Positions 1-10,260 are shown, counted from the first letter of the stretch. The stretch is DNA of 64,000 bases from an uncultured Clostridia bacterium (GCA_927417275.1 CAKMJV010000032.1:1-64000); one strand, 5' to 3'. A program made the numbers and translations. The notes: a model not told the origin generated them from the letters alone.

Positions 1-921
<921 letters not shown>

Positions 922-950
922 CTAATTATTATTTAACAACTCAACTATAA

Positions 951-978
951 ATTATATCATTTTTTTAGGGAAGTACAA
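951..978 (-). promoter_or_regulatory. Sigma-A-type promoter for the ABC-F gene
   Basis: On the minus strand TTGTAC (978-973) is separated by 16 nt from a consensus TATAAT (956-951), about 55 nt before the GTG start. It sits between the MATE stop codon and the ABC-F gene, so the ABC-F gene probably has its own transcript. Confidence 0.6.
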
Positions 979-1001
979 TGCTTTTAAAGAAAATAACACA
1001 T

Positions 1002-2348
1002 TTACATAACGATTCGCTTGCCTTTCCATTTACCATTTCGAAGCCGTCTAAACATGAGTAACCCTCTAAACATTTCATCTGCTGCCATGGCGATCCAAAT
1101 GCCAACCAAACCAAATCCTAGATGTACACCTAAGACATATGCCCCTAGCGTACTTATGAGCCACATGGAGAAAATACCCACAACAACTGGATAATTAACG
1201 TCACCCGCTGCTTTAAATGCGCCAATAATAACTAAGTTAGCAACTCTTCCGATTTCAACAAACAAATCAATCACTAAAAGTGTGGCTCCAAGCTTTATAA
1301 TTTCAGGATTTGAAGTGAATATTTTGAGTAAACTGTGTCTGAAAAAGATAAACAGCAAAGATATGCTTAATGTTATTGCTAGAGATTGCTTAAAAGATTT
1401 TAGAATCATCTTTTGTGCTTGTTCTTCTTGATTTGCACCGATTAAATGGCCCACGATGATTTGATTCGCTTGTGCAATCGCCATGGATCCAAGAAACGTG
1501 AACCAAACCAAAATTTGTACATAAATCCGCGTCGTGACTGTGGTGGTCCCCATTAAATTGATAAAAGAAAAAATAACCATCTGAGAAAACTGATACGATA
1601 TGGGCTCACCCGCTGAAGGCAATCCCAACTTAATAAATTGCTTAAATAAGTTCAATGGAAAGGGTATTAGGTTTTTAAGTTTAATGGATATCCGCAAATG
1701 TTTAAAAAGGACATACATCATAATTGCTACGGCGATACTGCGGCTCACCACAGTTGAGATAGCAACACCACGTACACCTAATACTGGAAGTCCAAATGGG
1801 CCAAAGAGAAAAATATAGTTTCCGACCACGTTAACAATATTCATAACAAGTGCCAAATACATAGACAGTTTTGTTATGCCATGACTTTTAAGTATCATGG
1901 ATGACAATGTAAATAGTGCAGGCACAAACAAAAACATTAAAATCGTATTCAAATAAGACTGTGTATCACGATAAAGTTCCAGTGGCATATTAATCGCTTT
2001 AAAAAAAGGCATCTGAAACAAATAGAGCCCTAACGATATAGAAACTGCTAAAAAGATATTCATCGCATAGCCCATGGTATAAATTTGATTCAGGCTTTCT
2101 TTTTTTGATGCACCTAAATATTGCGCAACCATAATACCCGTCGCTGCTGTGGTAATATTAAACAAGATTAAGAGTGTATTTAGTATTTGGTTTGCATTCC
2201 CAACGGCTGCAACAGCTAAGTCGGAATATCGACTTAACATAATGGTATCCACATTACCCATAACCATAAACAGTAAAAGTTCTATGAATATCGGAAGTGC
2301 TAAAACCAACGGTTGAGTTTGTCCATCTATTTTTTTGAATTTTGACAT
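1002..2348 (-). CDS. MATE family efflux transporter
   Basis: A 448-residue, almost wholly hydrophobic protein with about 12 membrane segments, the usual size and topology for the multidrug and toxic compound extrusion (MATE) family, which exports cationic compounds using a Na+ or H+ gradient. The N-terminal segment contains MGNVDTIMLSRYSDLAVAAV, the typical first-helix MATE signature, and PSAGEPISYQFSQ opens the second half, consistent with the internal duplication. It lies downstream of pheT on the same strand with only a weak hairpin between, so it may be expressed partly by read-through. Substrate cannot be told from sequence. Confidence 0.9.
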   Translation of the reverse strand: MSKFKKIDGQTQPLVLALPIFIELLLFMVMGNVDTIMLSRYSDLAVAAVGNANQILNTLLILFNITTAATGIMVAQYLGASKKESLNQIYTMGYAMNIFLAVSISLGLYLFQMPFFKAINMPLELYRDTQSYLNTILMFLFVPALFTLSSMILKSHGITKLSMYLALVMNIVNVVGNYIFLFGPFGLPVLGVRGVAISTVVSRSIAVAIMMYVLFKHLRISIKLKNLIPFPLNLFKQFIKLGLPSAGEPISYQFSQMVIFSFINLMGTTTVTTRIYVQILVWFTFLGSMAIAQANQIIVGHLIGANQEEQAQKMILKSFKQSLAITLSISLLFIFFRHSLLKIFTSNPEIIKLGATLLVIDLFVEIGRVANLVIIGAFKAAGDVNYPVVVGIFSMWLISTLGAYVLGVHLGFGLVGIWIAMAADEMFRGLLMFRRLRNGKWKGKRIVM

Positions 2349-2383
2349 GTGATCCTCACTTTTACTTGACCATGGTACGCATT

Positions 2384-2422
2384 AAGGTGCGACTGTTTTC
2401 TTTACGAAGACAACCGCACCTT
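2384..2422 (-). terminator. Hairpin between pheT and the MATE gene, weak terminator candidate
   Basis: AAGGTGCG and CGCACCTT form an 8-bp stem with further weak pairing inside. No T-run follows on the minus strand, so at best it is a partial terminator or an RNA-processing stem after pheT. Confidence 0.3.
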
Positions 2423-2428
2423 TAGACT

Positions 2429-4819
2429 TTATCTTAATTGAGCGCCTAAATCTATTTCAAGAGCCTTTAGTACTTTATTAAATATTTTATTAACTTCTTC
2501 GTCTACCAATGTTCTTTCTTCTGCTCTAAATACCAACTCGTATGCAACCGATTTATAGCCTTCTTCTATCTGCTTGCCCTTATAAATGTCAAACATTTTT
2601 ACAGACTCAAGTAAACTGCCCGCCGTTTCTTTTACAACACTTTCTATCTGGTAGGACGAAATTTCATCTTTTACCAGAACAGCAATGTCTCTTTCAATGG
2701 CAGGATACTTAGGTACTGCCACATATTTTTTGTCTTCTTTAGCGAGTTGAATTAAAATATTATAATCCAAATCTGCTAAATATGCGCGCTCAGACAGATC
2801 GAAGTTTTCAGTTACCAAAGGATGTACTTCACCTAAAATCCCCAAGACATGACCTTTCCATATAATGTTTGCGCATCTGCCTTTATGGTAAGTAGGGTGA
2901 TTCAACTCTTTTTCAAACGTAAAGTCTTCTATACCCAGACCCGTTAAAACATTTTCAACGATGCCTTTTAAAGTAAAAAAGTCTTCATGCTCACCAATTA
3001 ATCCGATGGTTAGATTTTCTTTTTCAATCGGCAATTGTGTTACGGGTACCTCTTTTGGAATAAAAACACTACCAATCTCAAATATTCTAACCGCCTTATT
3101 CTTTCGGTTGCTATTTCTAGCAAGCACTTCAAGTATATTTGGAACAAGCGTCGTTCGCATCACACTAAACTCTTCACCCAACGGATTGATCAAAGCCACT
3201 TGATTTCTAAGCAAACTAGATTCTGCCAAATGAATACGGTCTAAATCTTTTTTAGATACAAACGAATACGAAAGGATTTCATCGACACCATTGGTTAACA
3301 ACTCAAACTTAACACGGTCTTTAATGAGTTGTGCATTTGTTTTCGCCCCCCAAACGTCCAGTTTAGGCAAAGTCATACCAATCTTCTCGTACCCATAAAT
3401 TCTTGCGACTTCTTCTACCAAGTCTATTTGCTTTTGTAAGTCCAATCTGAAATGTGGAATTAAAGCAACACACCCTTGATTTTCCAATGTTTCTATTTCA
3501 AGTTTGGCCAATAAACCGATCATCTCATCTTTCGAAATTTTTGATCCAATCACACGATTTATGGCGTTTACATCAAAGGGAATTTCTACGGGTTTAGGTC
3601 CTGTCGGATTACTATCAAGAACACCTGGAACAACCGTTCCAGCATTTAAGCTTTCAATCAAATAACAAACGCGATCTGCAACTTCCATAGGTAGGGCGAC
3701 GCTTACACCTTTTTCGAATCGAGAAGAGGCTTCCGTTCTTAAACCCAATGTTTTAGAAGTCTTTCGTATATTCGCTTTATCAAAGCTTGCAACTTCTATA
3801 AGCACATTCTTTGTCGATTGACTTATTTCAGTGTTTGCACCACCCATTACACCAGCTATGGCTACTGCGTGTGCGCCATCCGTGATCACCAACATTTCAG
3901 AATCAAGTTCACGTGATTTATCGTCTAACGTTTGTATCACTTCTTCATCATGGGCACGTCTAACAACTATTTTTCCATCAGATAATGCATTGAGATCAAA
4001 TGCATGAATCGGTTGTCCAAACTCTAGCATCACATAGTTGGTGATGTCTACGATATTATTTATTGGGCGCATTCCAGCTTGCATTAAGCGTAGTTGCATC
4101 CAAAGCGGTGAGGGTCCTATCTGGATATCTTTAATAACTTTTGCCACATATCTTGGACACAAATCTGAATCTTGAATATCAATGGATGCATACGCTTCTA
4201 TTTCCGAAGGTGCATTTTCTTCATATGTCGCTGGTTTTTTCAGGTTCAAATCAAAACTTGCTACAATTTCTCTTGCCATACCGATCATGCTTAAGCAATC
4301 TGGACGATTTGGCGTGATTTCAAACTCTATAACAGATTCATTTAATTTTAAGCACTCGATAACATCCATACCCAATGGATAGGCCTCATCCAAAATCAAA
4401 ATGCCATCCTCAAATGCTTTGGGTATATTCGACTTTTCAAAACCCATTTCTTCCAAAGAACACAACATGCCATTTGACTCTTCACCACGCAGTTTACCAC
4501 GCTTAATTTTGATATCATTTGCGATGATAGCGCCGTGGATGGCAACAGGGATGTAGTCGCCTTCAGAAATATTTGTAGCGCCCGTAACAATTTGAAGTAC
4601 TTCTGTACCTACGTCGATTTGGCATATACACAATTTTTCTGCATTTGGATGTGATGATATTTTTAAAATTTTTCCTACAACTATTTTTTCTATGCCTTCG
4701 CAAGTTTGGAAACTGCCTTCATTATTTGAACCCGTTAATACGAGTTTATCAATCAATTTTCGCTCATCTATACTTCCAAGATCAACGTAATCTTTAATCC
4801 ATTCTATAGGTACTCTCAT
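2429..4819 (-). CDS. pheT: Phenylalanine-tRNA ligase beta subunit
   Basis: Beta chain of the cytoplasmic alpha2-beta2 enzyme that charges tRNA-Phe. At 796 residues it is the normal bacterial length. Visible parts, in order: an N-terminal tRNA-binding (EMAP-like) domain around residues 40-150 (VTGATNISEGD), the B3/B4 editing region (ITPNRPDCLSMIGMAREI, EVASFDKANIRKTSKTLGLR), the B5 region, the core domain (RIYGYEKIG) and a C-terminal FDX-ACB anticodon-binding domain beginning VPKYPAIERDIAVLV. GAGGAGG lies 6 nt before the ATG. It follows pheS by 21 nt and is co-transcribed with it from the T-box-controlled promoter. Confidence 0.97.
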   Translation of the reverse strand: MRVPIEWIKDYVDLGSIDERKLIDKLVLTGSNNEGSFQTCEGIEKIVVGKILKISSHPNAEKLCICQIDVGTEVLQIVTGATNISEGDYIPVAIHGAIIANDIKIKRGKLRGEESNGMLCSLEEMGFEKSNIPKAFEDGILILDEAYPLGMDVIECLKLNESVIEFEITPNRPDCLSMIGMAREIVASFDLNLKKPATYEENAPSEIEAYASIDIQDSDLCPRYVAKVIKDIQIGPSPLWMQLRLMQAGMRPINNIVDITNYVMLEFGQPIHAFDLNALSDGKIVVRRAHDEEVIQTLDDKSRELDSEMLVITDGAHAVAIAGVMGGANTEISQSTKNVLIEVASFDKANIRKTSKTLGLRTEASSRFEKGVSVALPMEVADRVCYLIESLNAGTVVPGVLDSNPTGPKPVEIPFDVNAINRVIGSKISKDEMIGLLAKLEIETLENQGCVALIPHFRLDLQKQIDLVEEVARIYGYEKIGMTLPKLDVWGAKTNAQLIKDRVKFELLTNGVDEILSYSFVSKKDLDRIHLAESSLLRNQVALINPLGEEFSVMRTTLVPNILEVLARNSNRKNKAVRIFEIGSVFIPKEVPVTQLPIEKENLTIGLIGEHEDFFTLKGIVENVLTGLGIEDFTFEKELNHPTYHKGRCANIIWKGHVLGILGEVHPLVTENFDLSERAYLADLDYNILIQLAKEDKKYVAVPKYPAIERDIAVLVKDEISSYQIESVVKETAGSLLESVKMFDIYKGKQIEEGYKSVAYELVFRAEERTLVDEEVNKIFNKVLKALEIDLGAQLR

Positions 4820-4840
4820 AGGATCCTCCTCAAATTTTGT

Positions 4841-5860
4841 CTAAAACTGTTTTATAAAACGAATGTCATTTTCAAACAATACGCGAATGTCATCTATTTC
4901 ATATTTGAGCATCGTAATTCGATCAAGTCCCATACCAAAAGCAAACCCATTATAAATCGTTGAATCAATACCACACTCTTCTAAAACATTTGGATGTACC
5001 ATACCACAACCTAGGATTTCGATCCAGCCGCTGCCTTTACAGAATCTACACCCTTCTCCACCGCATTTAAAACAAGAAACATCCACTTCTCCACTTGGTT
5101 CTGTAAATGGGAAATAATGCGGTCTAAACTTCGTTTTGGTTTGATTGCCAAATAAGCGTTTTGCAAACATATCTAACGTGCCTTTTAAATCTGCCATGGT
5201 GATGTCTTTATCGATAACCAAGCCTTCAATTTGGTGAAACATCGGTGAGTGGGTTGCATCGATTTCATCATTTCTAAAACATCTACCTGGCGCGATAATT
5301 TTAATCGGTGGCTTTTGATTTTTCATCGTACGTACTTGTATCGGAGAGGTTTGCGTTCTTAACAGTAAATCTTCAGTAATATAAAAGGTGTCTGACAATC
5401 CCCTTGAGGGGTGATCTACTGGCGCATTTAAAGCATCAAAGTTATGGTACACCGTTTCAATTTCAGGTCCTTCTGCAATTTTAAATCCCATCCCTAAAAA
5501 TATTTCGAAAATTTCATCCAATGCGACATTTATGGGATGTTTGTGACCACGAATCAGTCTTTTTGAAGGCATCGTTACATCGATGGACTCTTTTTCTAAC
5601 TGAGACTCAATTTCTGAAGCTTTCTTCTCTTCTTTGATATTTTCTAAGAGCACTTCTATTGCTTCGCGGACTTCATTTGCGATTTTACCGATTAGCGGAC
5701 GTTCCTCTTGAGACAAATCCTTCATATTTTTTAACACGGTGGTGACTTCACCTTTTTTTCCCAAATACTTAACCCTTAAATCTTCCAAGTCTTTTAGATT
5801 TGATGATGCGTTAATCTCTTCAGTTGCTAAACTTAAGAGCGCCTGTAATTTTTCCTTCAT
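4841..5860 (-). CDS. pheS: Phenylalanine-tRNA ligase alpha subunit
   Basis: Catalytic alpha chain of phenylalanyl-tRNA synthetase (339 residues, normal length). The N-terminal ~90 residues are the charged coiled-coil tRNA-binding arm; the class II core includes LRTQTSPIQVRTM, FRNDEIDATHSPMFHQIEG (motif 2 region) and AFGMGLDRITMLKY (motif 3). A CFKCGGEGCRFC segment gives four cysteines in a possible zinc knuckle, as in many PheS proteins. I chose ATG 5860 over the in-frame ATG at 5875, because GGAGG overlaps the latter and is correctly placed 9 nt before the former. First gene of pheST, behind a T-box leader. Confidence 0.97.
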   Translation of the reverse strand: MKEKLQALLSLATEEINASSNLKDLEDLRVKYLGKKGEVTTVLKNMKDLSQEERPLIGKIANEVREAIEVLLENIKEEKKASEIESQLEKESIDVTMPSKRLIRGHKHPINVALDEIFEIFLGMGFKIAEGPEIETVYHNFDALNAPVDHPSRGLSDTFYITEDLLLRTQTSPIQVRTMKNQKPPIKIIAPGRCFRNDEIDATHSPMFHQIEGLVIDKDITMADLKGTLDMFAKRLFGNQTKTKFRPHYFPFTEPSGEVDVSCFKCGGEGCRFCKGSGWIEILGCGMVHPNVLEECGIDSTIYNGFAFGMGLDRITMLKYEIDDIRVLFENDIRFIKQF

Positions 5861-5892
5861 AGAACCAACCTCCATTTACGTATTTTAAGCAC

Positions 5893-6123
5893 AAAAAAAC
5901 CCCATCCCAAACTGGGACGAAGTCATCTCCGCGGTACCACCCAAATTAATTGCTTATGCAATCCACTCGATTCCTTAACGCGGAAAACGGCATTCTCTAC
6001 TTACTTCAAGAACACATCTCCAGAGTGAACTTCCTTATTAATCACATGGTAAGCTCGCACCAAACGCTTACTTCTCTGAACATGCAACACACAAGTACTC
6101 TCTCTTTCACTGACTTTTTCAAT
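5893..6123 (-). promoter_or_regulatory. T-box leader of pheST, Phe specifier UUC
   Basis: The minus-strand transcript contains the T-box core GGGTGGTACCGCG (about 5929-5942), followed by the CGTCCCA/TGGGATG stem and a T-run (5893-5899) that form the terminator. Upstream, stem I carries an AGAGAG element and the sequence GAAG-TTC-A with TTC at 6029-6027, a Phe codon followed by a purine, as expected of a specifier. Uncharged tRNA-Phe should bind and block termination, raising pheST expression. The T-box is certain; the specifier follows from position and from identical placement in the valS leader. Confidence 0.93.
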
Positions 6124-6129
6124 AGAAAC

Positions 6130-6158
6130 ATCATAACACACTTAAATGGTGTGAACAA
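6130..6158 (-). promoter_or_regulatory. Promoter of pheST
   Basis: TTGTTC (6158-6153), 17-nt spacer, TATGAT (6135-6130) on the minus strand. It begins 14 nt after the stop of the preceding rRNA-methyltransferase-type gene and immediately precedes the T-box leader. Confidence 0.75.
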
Positions 6159-6171
6159 GTGTTTTTACTTC

Positions 6172-6981
6172 TTATTTTAACTTCGTTTCTTTTATTTTGT
6201 AAAGCATAATACCCGTTGCAACAGCAGCATTTAGAGACTCTGCTTTACCATAAATAGGAATTTTAACTCTGACATCTGCCGCTTCTAATAGTTGACCAGA
6301 AACCCCATTGGCTTCATTGCCTATAACCAGACAGTTTAACGCTTGATAGCAAACGGGCGAATCATAAAATACAGCATCTTCTAATGCAGTCACGATTAAG
6401 TTATAGCCCGATGCTTTTAATGTCTCTATAATAGTTGATGCATCCTCAATTTCGTGTATTGCGACATTTAATATAGAACCGGCTGTACTTCTAACCACTT
6501 TAGCATTGTATGCATCCACTGTCCCTTTTAACAAAAGTATATCCTTGAATCCCGCTGCATCTGCCGTTCTAATAATGGTGCCTAGATTACCAGGGTCTTG
6601 TACCCGATCAAGCATGAGTATATCACCTGTCCAATGTGTTTTTTCTGGTTTTTCAATTTCTGCAACGCCGATAACACCTTGAGAATGCTCTGTTTGAGAG
6701 AGTTCTTTCAAAAGACTTTCTCTCATTACAAAGATTTCAGTTTTAGACAAATAATAATTGCGTTTATGTTCAGAAAGCGTTTCCCAAGTCAACGCATCAA
6801 ATAAAACCGCTTTTATACGTGCACCTTCTAACAACGCTGTGTCTATATACCGCTGACCTTCAAGCAAAAAACACTTTTCTTTTTCACGATACTTTTTTAA
6901 CTGAAGGGACTTAAAACGTTTAAAAGTATTATTTTGAGAAGAGGAGATTTCAGTTACATTTCGGTTCAAGTCGCCCTCCAT
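6172..6981 (-). CDS. TrmH/SpoU-family RNA 2'-O-methyltransferase
   Basis: A knotted (SPOUT) methyltransferase that transfers a methyl group from SAM to a ribose 2'-OH in rRNA or tRNA. The N-terminal ~90 residues form the substrate-binding domain (LQLKKYREKEKCFLLEGQR); the C-terminal SPOUT domain has all three motifs: DRVQDPGNLGTIIRTADAAG, IGNEANGVS and IPIYGKAESLNAAVATGIM. Target RNA cannot be told; many Firmicutes homologues are annotated as 23S rRNA methyltransferases. It starts 2 nt after the ktrA stop. A GGAGG lies inside the reading frame after ATG 6981, so TTG at 6969 is a real alternative start. Last gene of the ktrB-ktrA unit. Confidence 0.9.
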   Translation of the reverse strand: MEGDLNRNVTEISSSQNNTFKRFKSLQLKKYREKEKCFLLEGQRYIDTALLEGARIKAVLFDALTWETLSEHKRNYYLSKTEIFVMRESLLKELSQTEHSQGVIGVAEIEKPEKTHWTGDILMLDRVQDPGNLGTIIRTADAAGFKDILLLKGTVDAYNAKVVRSTAGSILNVAIHEIEDASTIIETLKASGYNLIVTALEDAVFYDSPVCYQALNCLVIGNEANGVSGQLLEAADVRVKIPIYGKAESLNAAVATGIMLYKIKETKLK

Positions 6982-6983
6982 AA

Positions 6984-7631
6984 TTATGCTTCAATCTTCT
7001 TAATGTCACTGTTATTTCCAACGATAACCAATACATCGTCTTTCATTAATATGCGATCTGGTTCAACATTTATGTCCAACTCATCATTTCTTCGAATCGC
7101 GATCACTGAAACCTGATATTTACGACGCATGTTAATATCCACCAAACTTTTTCCAATCCAATCATCTTTCATTTTTATCTCAACGATACTGTATTCAGGT
7201 GCAAGATCAATTAAATCCAATACATTGCTAGAAACAAGGCTTTTTGCAATTTTAACGCCCATTTCTTTTTCAGGAAAAACCACGCGATTGGCTCCAATTT
7301 TATAAAGTACCTTGGCATGTGCTGGGTTTTGCGCTTTGGCAACTATGTGTTTAACCCCAAGTTCTTTGACCATTAATGTTACGAGTATTGATGACTGTAT
7401 GTCTGAACCGATCGTAACGATGGCTACATCAAAATTTCTAATGCCTAGCGCTTTCAGTGCATTCTCATCAGTAGCATCTGCCTGTACAGCATACGTTACT
7501 TTGTCCGATATACTCTGGATGATTTCTTCGTTGTCATCTACAACCATAACTTCACTGCCTAATTCCGCTAACTTAATCGCAACACTTTGACCAAATCTAC
7601 CGCACCCTATAACAACAAATTGTTTTATCAT
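6984..7631 (-). CDS. Potassium uptake regulatory subunit (TrkA/KtrA, RCK protein)
   Basis: Cytoplasmic gating subunit of a Ktr/Trk potassium transporter. At 215 residues it has the single-RCK layout of KtrA/KtrC: an N-terminal Rossmann domain (VIGCGRFGQSVAIKLAELG, with acidic residues at VVDDNEE for nucleotide ribose) and a C-terminal RCK_C domain from about residue 135. KtrA proteins bind ATP/ADP through the Rossmann fold and c-di-AMP through RCK_C, which is known of the family and not visible here. It lies 20 nt downstream of the membrane subunit gene, so the two form one operon. Confidence 0.93.
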   Translation of the reverse strand: MIKQFVVIGCGRFGQSVAIKLAELGSEVMVVDDNEEIIQSISDKVTYAVQADATDENALKALGIRNFDVAIVTIGSDIQSSILVTLMVKELGVKHIVAKAQNPAHAKVLYKIGANRVVFPEKEMGVKIAKSLVSSNVLDLIDLAPEYSIVEIKMKDDWIGKSLVDINMRRKYQVSVIAIRRNDELDINVEPDRILMKDDVLVIVGNNSDIKKIEA

Positions 7632-7651
7632 AATAATCTCCTCAAAATATA

Positions 7652-9007
7652 CTAACCTACGATAATTTTACCTTCTGGATAGCGAACTAAATCGCGCTTG
7701 GAGTTTGAAGCCCTTTTGTTTAATGCAATCACTATGGTAAGTGGTCCGAGTCGACCAAAAAACATCATGATCGTCAAAATGATTTTCCCCGCCAACGTTA
7801 AATTCGGCGTAATCCCCATAGAAAGGCCTACTGTACCAAACGCACTTAGTGACTCAAAGAGTATGGCTTCAAAGGTATGACTGGACTCTGCTACAGTAAG
7901 AAAGAAGGTCATCATTACGATCCAAAAAGTAGAGATGAATATTACTGCTAATGCTTTACTTACTACTGATTTCGAAATCCGACGATGTGCAAAATTTATT
8001 TCATCTGTATTTCGAATAACGGATACAATGGATAAAATCATAAGACCAAATGTCGTCGTTTTTAAACCACCTGCCGTAGACCCCGGCGAACCACCTATAA
8101 ACATTAAAAACATCGTAATCAATCGGGCGGGCATGGTGAATTTTGAAAGATCTAATGTATTAAAACCTGCCGTTCTCGGCGTAACCGAATGGAACAATGA
8201 AGCGATGATTTTCTCACCAAAAGTAAATGTACCAATCGTATCTGGATTGCTATACTCTAAAATAAAAATTGCGATAAATCCGGTAACAATTAAAGCCCCC
8301 GTCATGGTTAAGACGAGTTTTGAATGTAATGAAAACTTTTTGAATTTTCTACCACTAAAAACATCTGCAAGTACTGCAAAACCAAGTCCTCCAAATATAA
8401 TCAACGTTATAACGATAAAATTAACCACAGGGTCTTTTGCAAAAGCCATTAAACTGCTATAATTTCCGAAAATATCGAATCCCGCATTACAAAATGCTGA
8501 AACTGAATGGAAAATCGAGTAAAAGACACCGTTTTTCAGTCCATATAGCGGTATAAATCGCGTAGATAAAAGAAGCGCGCCTATAACTTCAATCGCAATA
8601 GTAGCCATAAAAACATACTTTGTTAATCGGATAACGCCTGAAATCGAAAACTGGTTGAGCGCTTCTTGCATAATCATCCGATTGCGTAGTCCAATTTTTT
8701 TCCCTAATATAATAGCGACAGATGTGGTCATAGTCATAAAACCGAGTCCACCAATCTGTATAAGTAATAATATAACCGTCTTTCCAAAAACAGACCAATA
8801 CGTTCCAGTATCTACCACCACAAGTCCTGTAACACAAACTGCTGATGTTGAAGTGAAAATCGCATTTGTAAATGAGGTCACTTCACCAGATGCCGCGCTT
8901 ATCGGAAGCATTAATAATAGCGTGCCAATTAGTATAACAGCTGCAAAGCTCAATATGATAATTTGAGCGGGTTTTAGCGATTTTGCGTGTAGTGCTTTCG
9001 ATTGCAT
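7652..9007 (-). CDS. Potassium uptake membrane subunit (TrkH/KtrB family)
   Basis: Ion-conducting membrane subunit, 451 residues, of a Na+- or H+-coupled K+ uptake system. The protein has four repeated M1-P-M2 units with selectivity-filter glycines at TSTSAVCVTGL, SAFCNAGFDIFG, TPRTAGFN and SAFGTVGLSMG, and the intramembrane loop GGSPGSTAGG between repeats. The size and short N-terminus fit KtrB better than the larger enterobacterial TrkH. GGAGG stands 7 nt before the ATG. A strong promoter precedes it, and it is first in the ktrB-ktrA-methyltransferase unit. Confidence 0.94.
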   Translation of the reverse strand: MQSKALHAKSLKPAQIIILSFAAVILIGTLLLMLPISAASGEVTSFTNAIFTSTSAVCVTGLVVVDTGTYWSVFGKTVILLLIQIGGLGFMTMTTSVAIILGKKIGLRNRMIMQEALNQFSISGVIRLTKYVFMATIAIEVIGALLLSTRFIPLYGLKNGVFYSIFHSVSAFCNAGFDIFGNYSSLMAFAKDPVVNFIVITLIIFGGLGFAVLADVFSGRKFKKFSLHSKLVLTMTGALIVTGFIAIFILEYSNPDTIGTFTFGEKIIASLFHSVTPRTAGFNTLDLSKFTMPARLITMFLMFIGGSPGSTAGGLKTTTFGLMILSIVSVIRNTDEINFAHRRISKSVVSKALAVIFISTFWIVMMTFFLTVAESSHTFEAILFESLSAFGTVGLSMGITPNLTLAGKIILTIMMFFGRLGPLTIVIALNKRASNSKRDLVRYPEGKIIVG

Positions 9008-9039
9008 TTATGCCTCCAACTATTAATCTCATACCAATC

Positions 9040-9068
9040 ATTGTATCAAAACACGGGATAAAATGCAA
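9040..9068 (-). promoter_or_regulatory. Promoter of the ktrB-ktrA unit
   Basis: TTGCAT (9068-9063), 17-nt spacer, TACAAT (9045-9040) on the minus strand. The -35 box overlaps the T-rich tail of the pta terminator, so termination of one unit and initiation of the next share the same bases. Confidence 0.7.
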
Positions 9069-9096
9069 AGAAATCGGTATAGAAAACTATACCGAT
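9062..9096 (-). terminator. Terminator of pta
   Basis: A perfect 10-bp stem (ATCGGTATAG/CTATACCGAT) with a 4-nt loop lies 25 nt after the pta stop, followed on the minus strand by TTTCTTTG. The T-run is imperfect but the stem is strong. Confidence 0.75.
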
Positions 9097-9120
9097 TATG
9101 TGTTCAAGATATACGCTTAG

Positions 9121-10119
9121 TTATTTTTGCATTTGTGCTTGAAGCGCTGTAAGTGCAACCGTACCAACGATATCATCTGCGTAACACCCTCTAGATAAGT
9201 CGTTAACTGGCATCGCTAAACCTTGACAAATAGGTCCATAAGCATTTGCATTTGCCAATCTTTGTACCAATTTATAGCCAATGTTACCAGCGTCTAAATC
9301 TGGGAAGATAATAACATTTGCTTCGCCTGCAACTTTTGAATCGGGTGCTTTTTTCTTGCCAATTCCAGGAACAATCGCCGCATCAAATTGTAGTTCGCCA
9401 TCTAATGATAACTCAGGTGCTAAGGCCTTGGCAATTTTAGTCGCTTCTATGACTTTATCTACATCAGGGTGTGAAGCTGATCCTTTTGACGAGAAAGACA
9501 ATATGCTTACTTTAGGCTCAGCATGGACGATGGATTCAAAAGTCTTTGCAGAACTAATTGCAATATGTGCAAGTTCTTCCGCAGTCGGATTTGGATTAAG
9601 TGCACAATCACCAAAAATAAACAAGCCATTTTCTCCATAAGCGCAATTAGGCACTTCCATTAAAAATACTGCTGAAACCAACTTTGTACCTGGTGCCGTC
9701 TTTAATATTTGAAGTGCTGGTCTTAAAACATTTGCGGTAGAATTTGCAGCACCTGCAACCATGCCACCTGCAAAGCCAAGTTTAACCAACATAACGCCAA
9801 AGAACAACTCACTTTCTAATAAAATGTTTTTTGCTTCTTCAATCGTCATGCCTTTGCTTTTTCTTATTTCAGCGAGCGCTTCTGCAAATCGATCCATTTG
9901 ATCAAATGTCTTGGGATCAATAAAAATCGCATCCTCAATTTTCCACGTGCCTGCAGTTGCAAGAATTTCTTCACGATTACCAACTAAAATTACTTTTGCA
10001 ATGCCTTGCTCTAATATTTTATGTGTCGCTTCGATGGTTCTCGGATCAAATGCCTCAGGTAAAACAATCGTTTGTACATCTTTACGCGCAATTTCAATCA
10101 CTTTTTCTAAAAATGCCAT
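9121..10119 (-). CDS. pta: Phosphate acetyltransferase
   Basis: Interconverts acetyl-CoA plus phosphate and acetyl phosphate, the first step of substrate-level ATP formation from acetyl-CoA in fermenters. The 332-residue single-domain protein has the family signatures IVLPEAFDPRTIEAT, GMVAGAANSTANVLRPALQI, NPTAEELAHIAISSA, FSSKGSASHP and the C-terminal PVNDLSRGCYADDIVGTVAL. ATG 10119 is chosen over GTG 10128 because AAGGAG is 8 nt upstream. It is monocistronic here, between a promoter and a terminator; acetate kinase, often adjacent, is not in the window. Confidence 0.95.
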   Translation of the reverse strand: MAFLEKVIEIARKDVQTIVLPEAFDPRTIEATHKILEQGIAKVILVGNREEILATAGTWKIEDAIFIDPKTFDQMDRFAEALAEIRKSKGMTIEEAKNILLESELFFGVMLVKLGFAGGMVAGAANSTANVLRPALQILKTAPGTKLVSAVFLMEVPNCAYGENGLFIFGDCALNPNPTAEELAHIAISSAKTFESIVHAEPKVSILSFSSKGSASHPDVDKVIEATKIAKALAPELSLDGELQFDAAIVPGIGKKKAPDSKVAGEANVIIFPDLDAGNIGYKLVQRLANANAYGPICQGLAMPVNDLSRGCYADDIVGTVALTALQAQMQK

Positions 10120-10151
10120 GTCACACACTCCTTCTTCTCATTTATAGGTCA

Positions 10152-10180
10152 ATTATATGCTATTTGAGTATTGTATACAA
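10152..10180 (-). promoter_or_regulatory. Promoter of pta
   Basis: TTGTAT (10180-10175), 17-nt spacer, consensus TATAAT (10157-10152). The -35 region is part of a perfect palindrome TTGTATACAA (10171-10180), which also occurs at 19160-19169 before asd, so a repressor could act here; that is speculative. Confidence 0.75.
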
Positions 10181-10203
10181 GATACAAAAGGTGACTTTTT
10201 CTT

Positions 10204-10246
10204 AAAAAAAGACCAACAGATTTACATCAAGTAAATCGTTGGTCTT
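10204..10246 (-). terminator. Terminator of the infC-rpmI-rplT operon
   Basis: After the rplT stop the minus strand has AAGACCAACGATTTAC paired with GTAAATCTGTTGGTCTT and then a run of seven T. This is a textbook intrinsic terminator. Confidence 0.92.
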
Positions 10247-10260
10247 ATGTCTTGAAGAAA

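Noticed and set aside
7935-8462. 175-codon open frame on the plus strand within ktrB
   Set aside because: Antisense of membrane-segment codons; the minus-strand ktrB reading is fully supported by selectivity-filter motifs.
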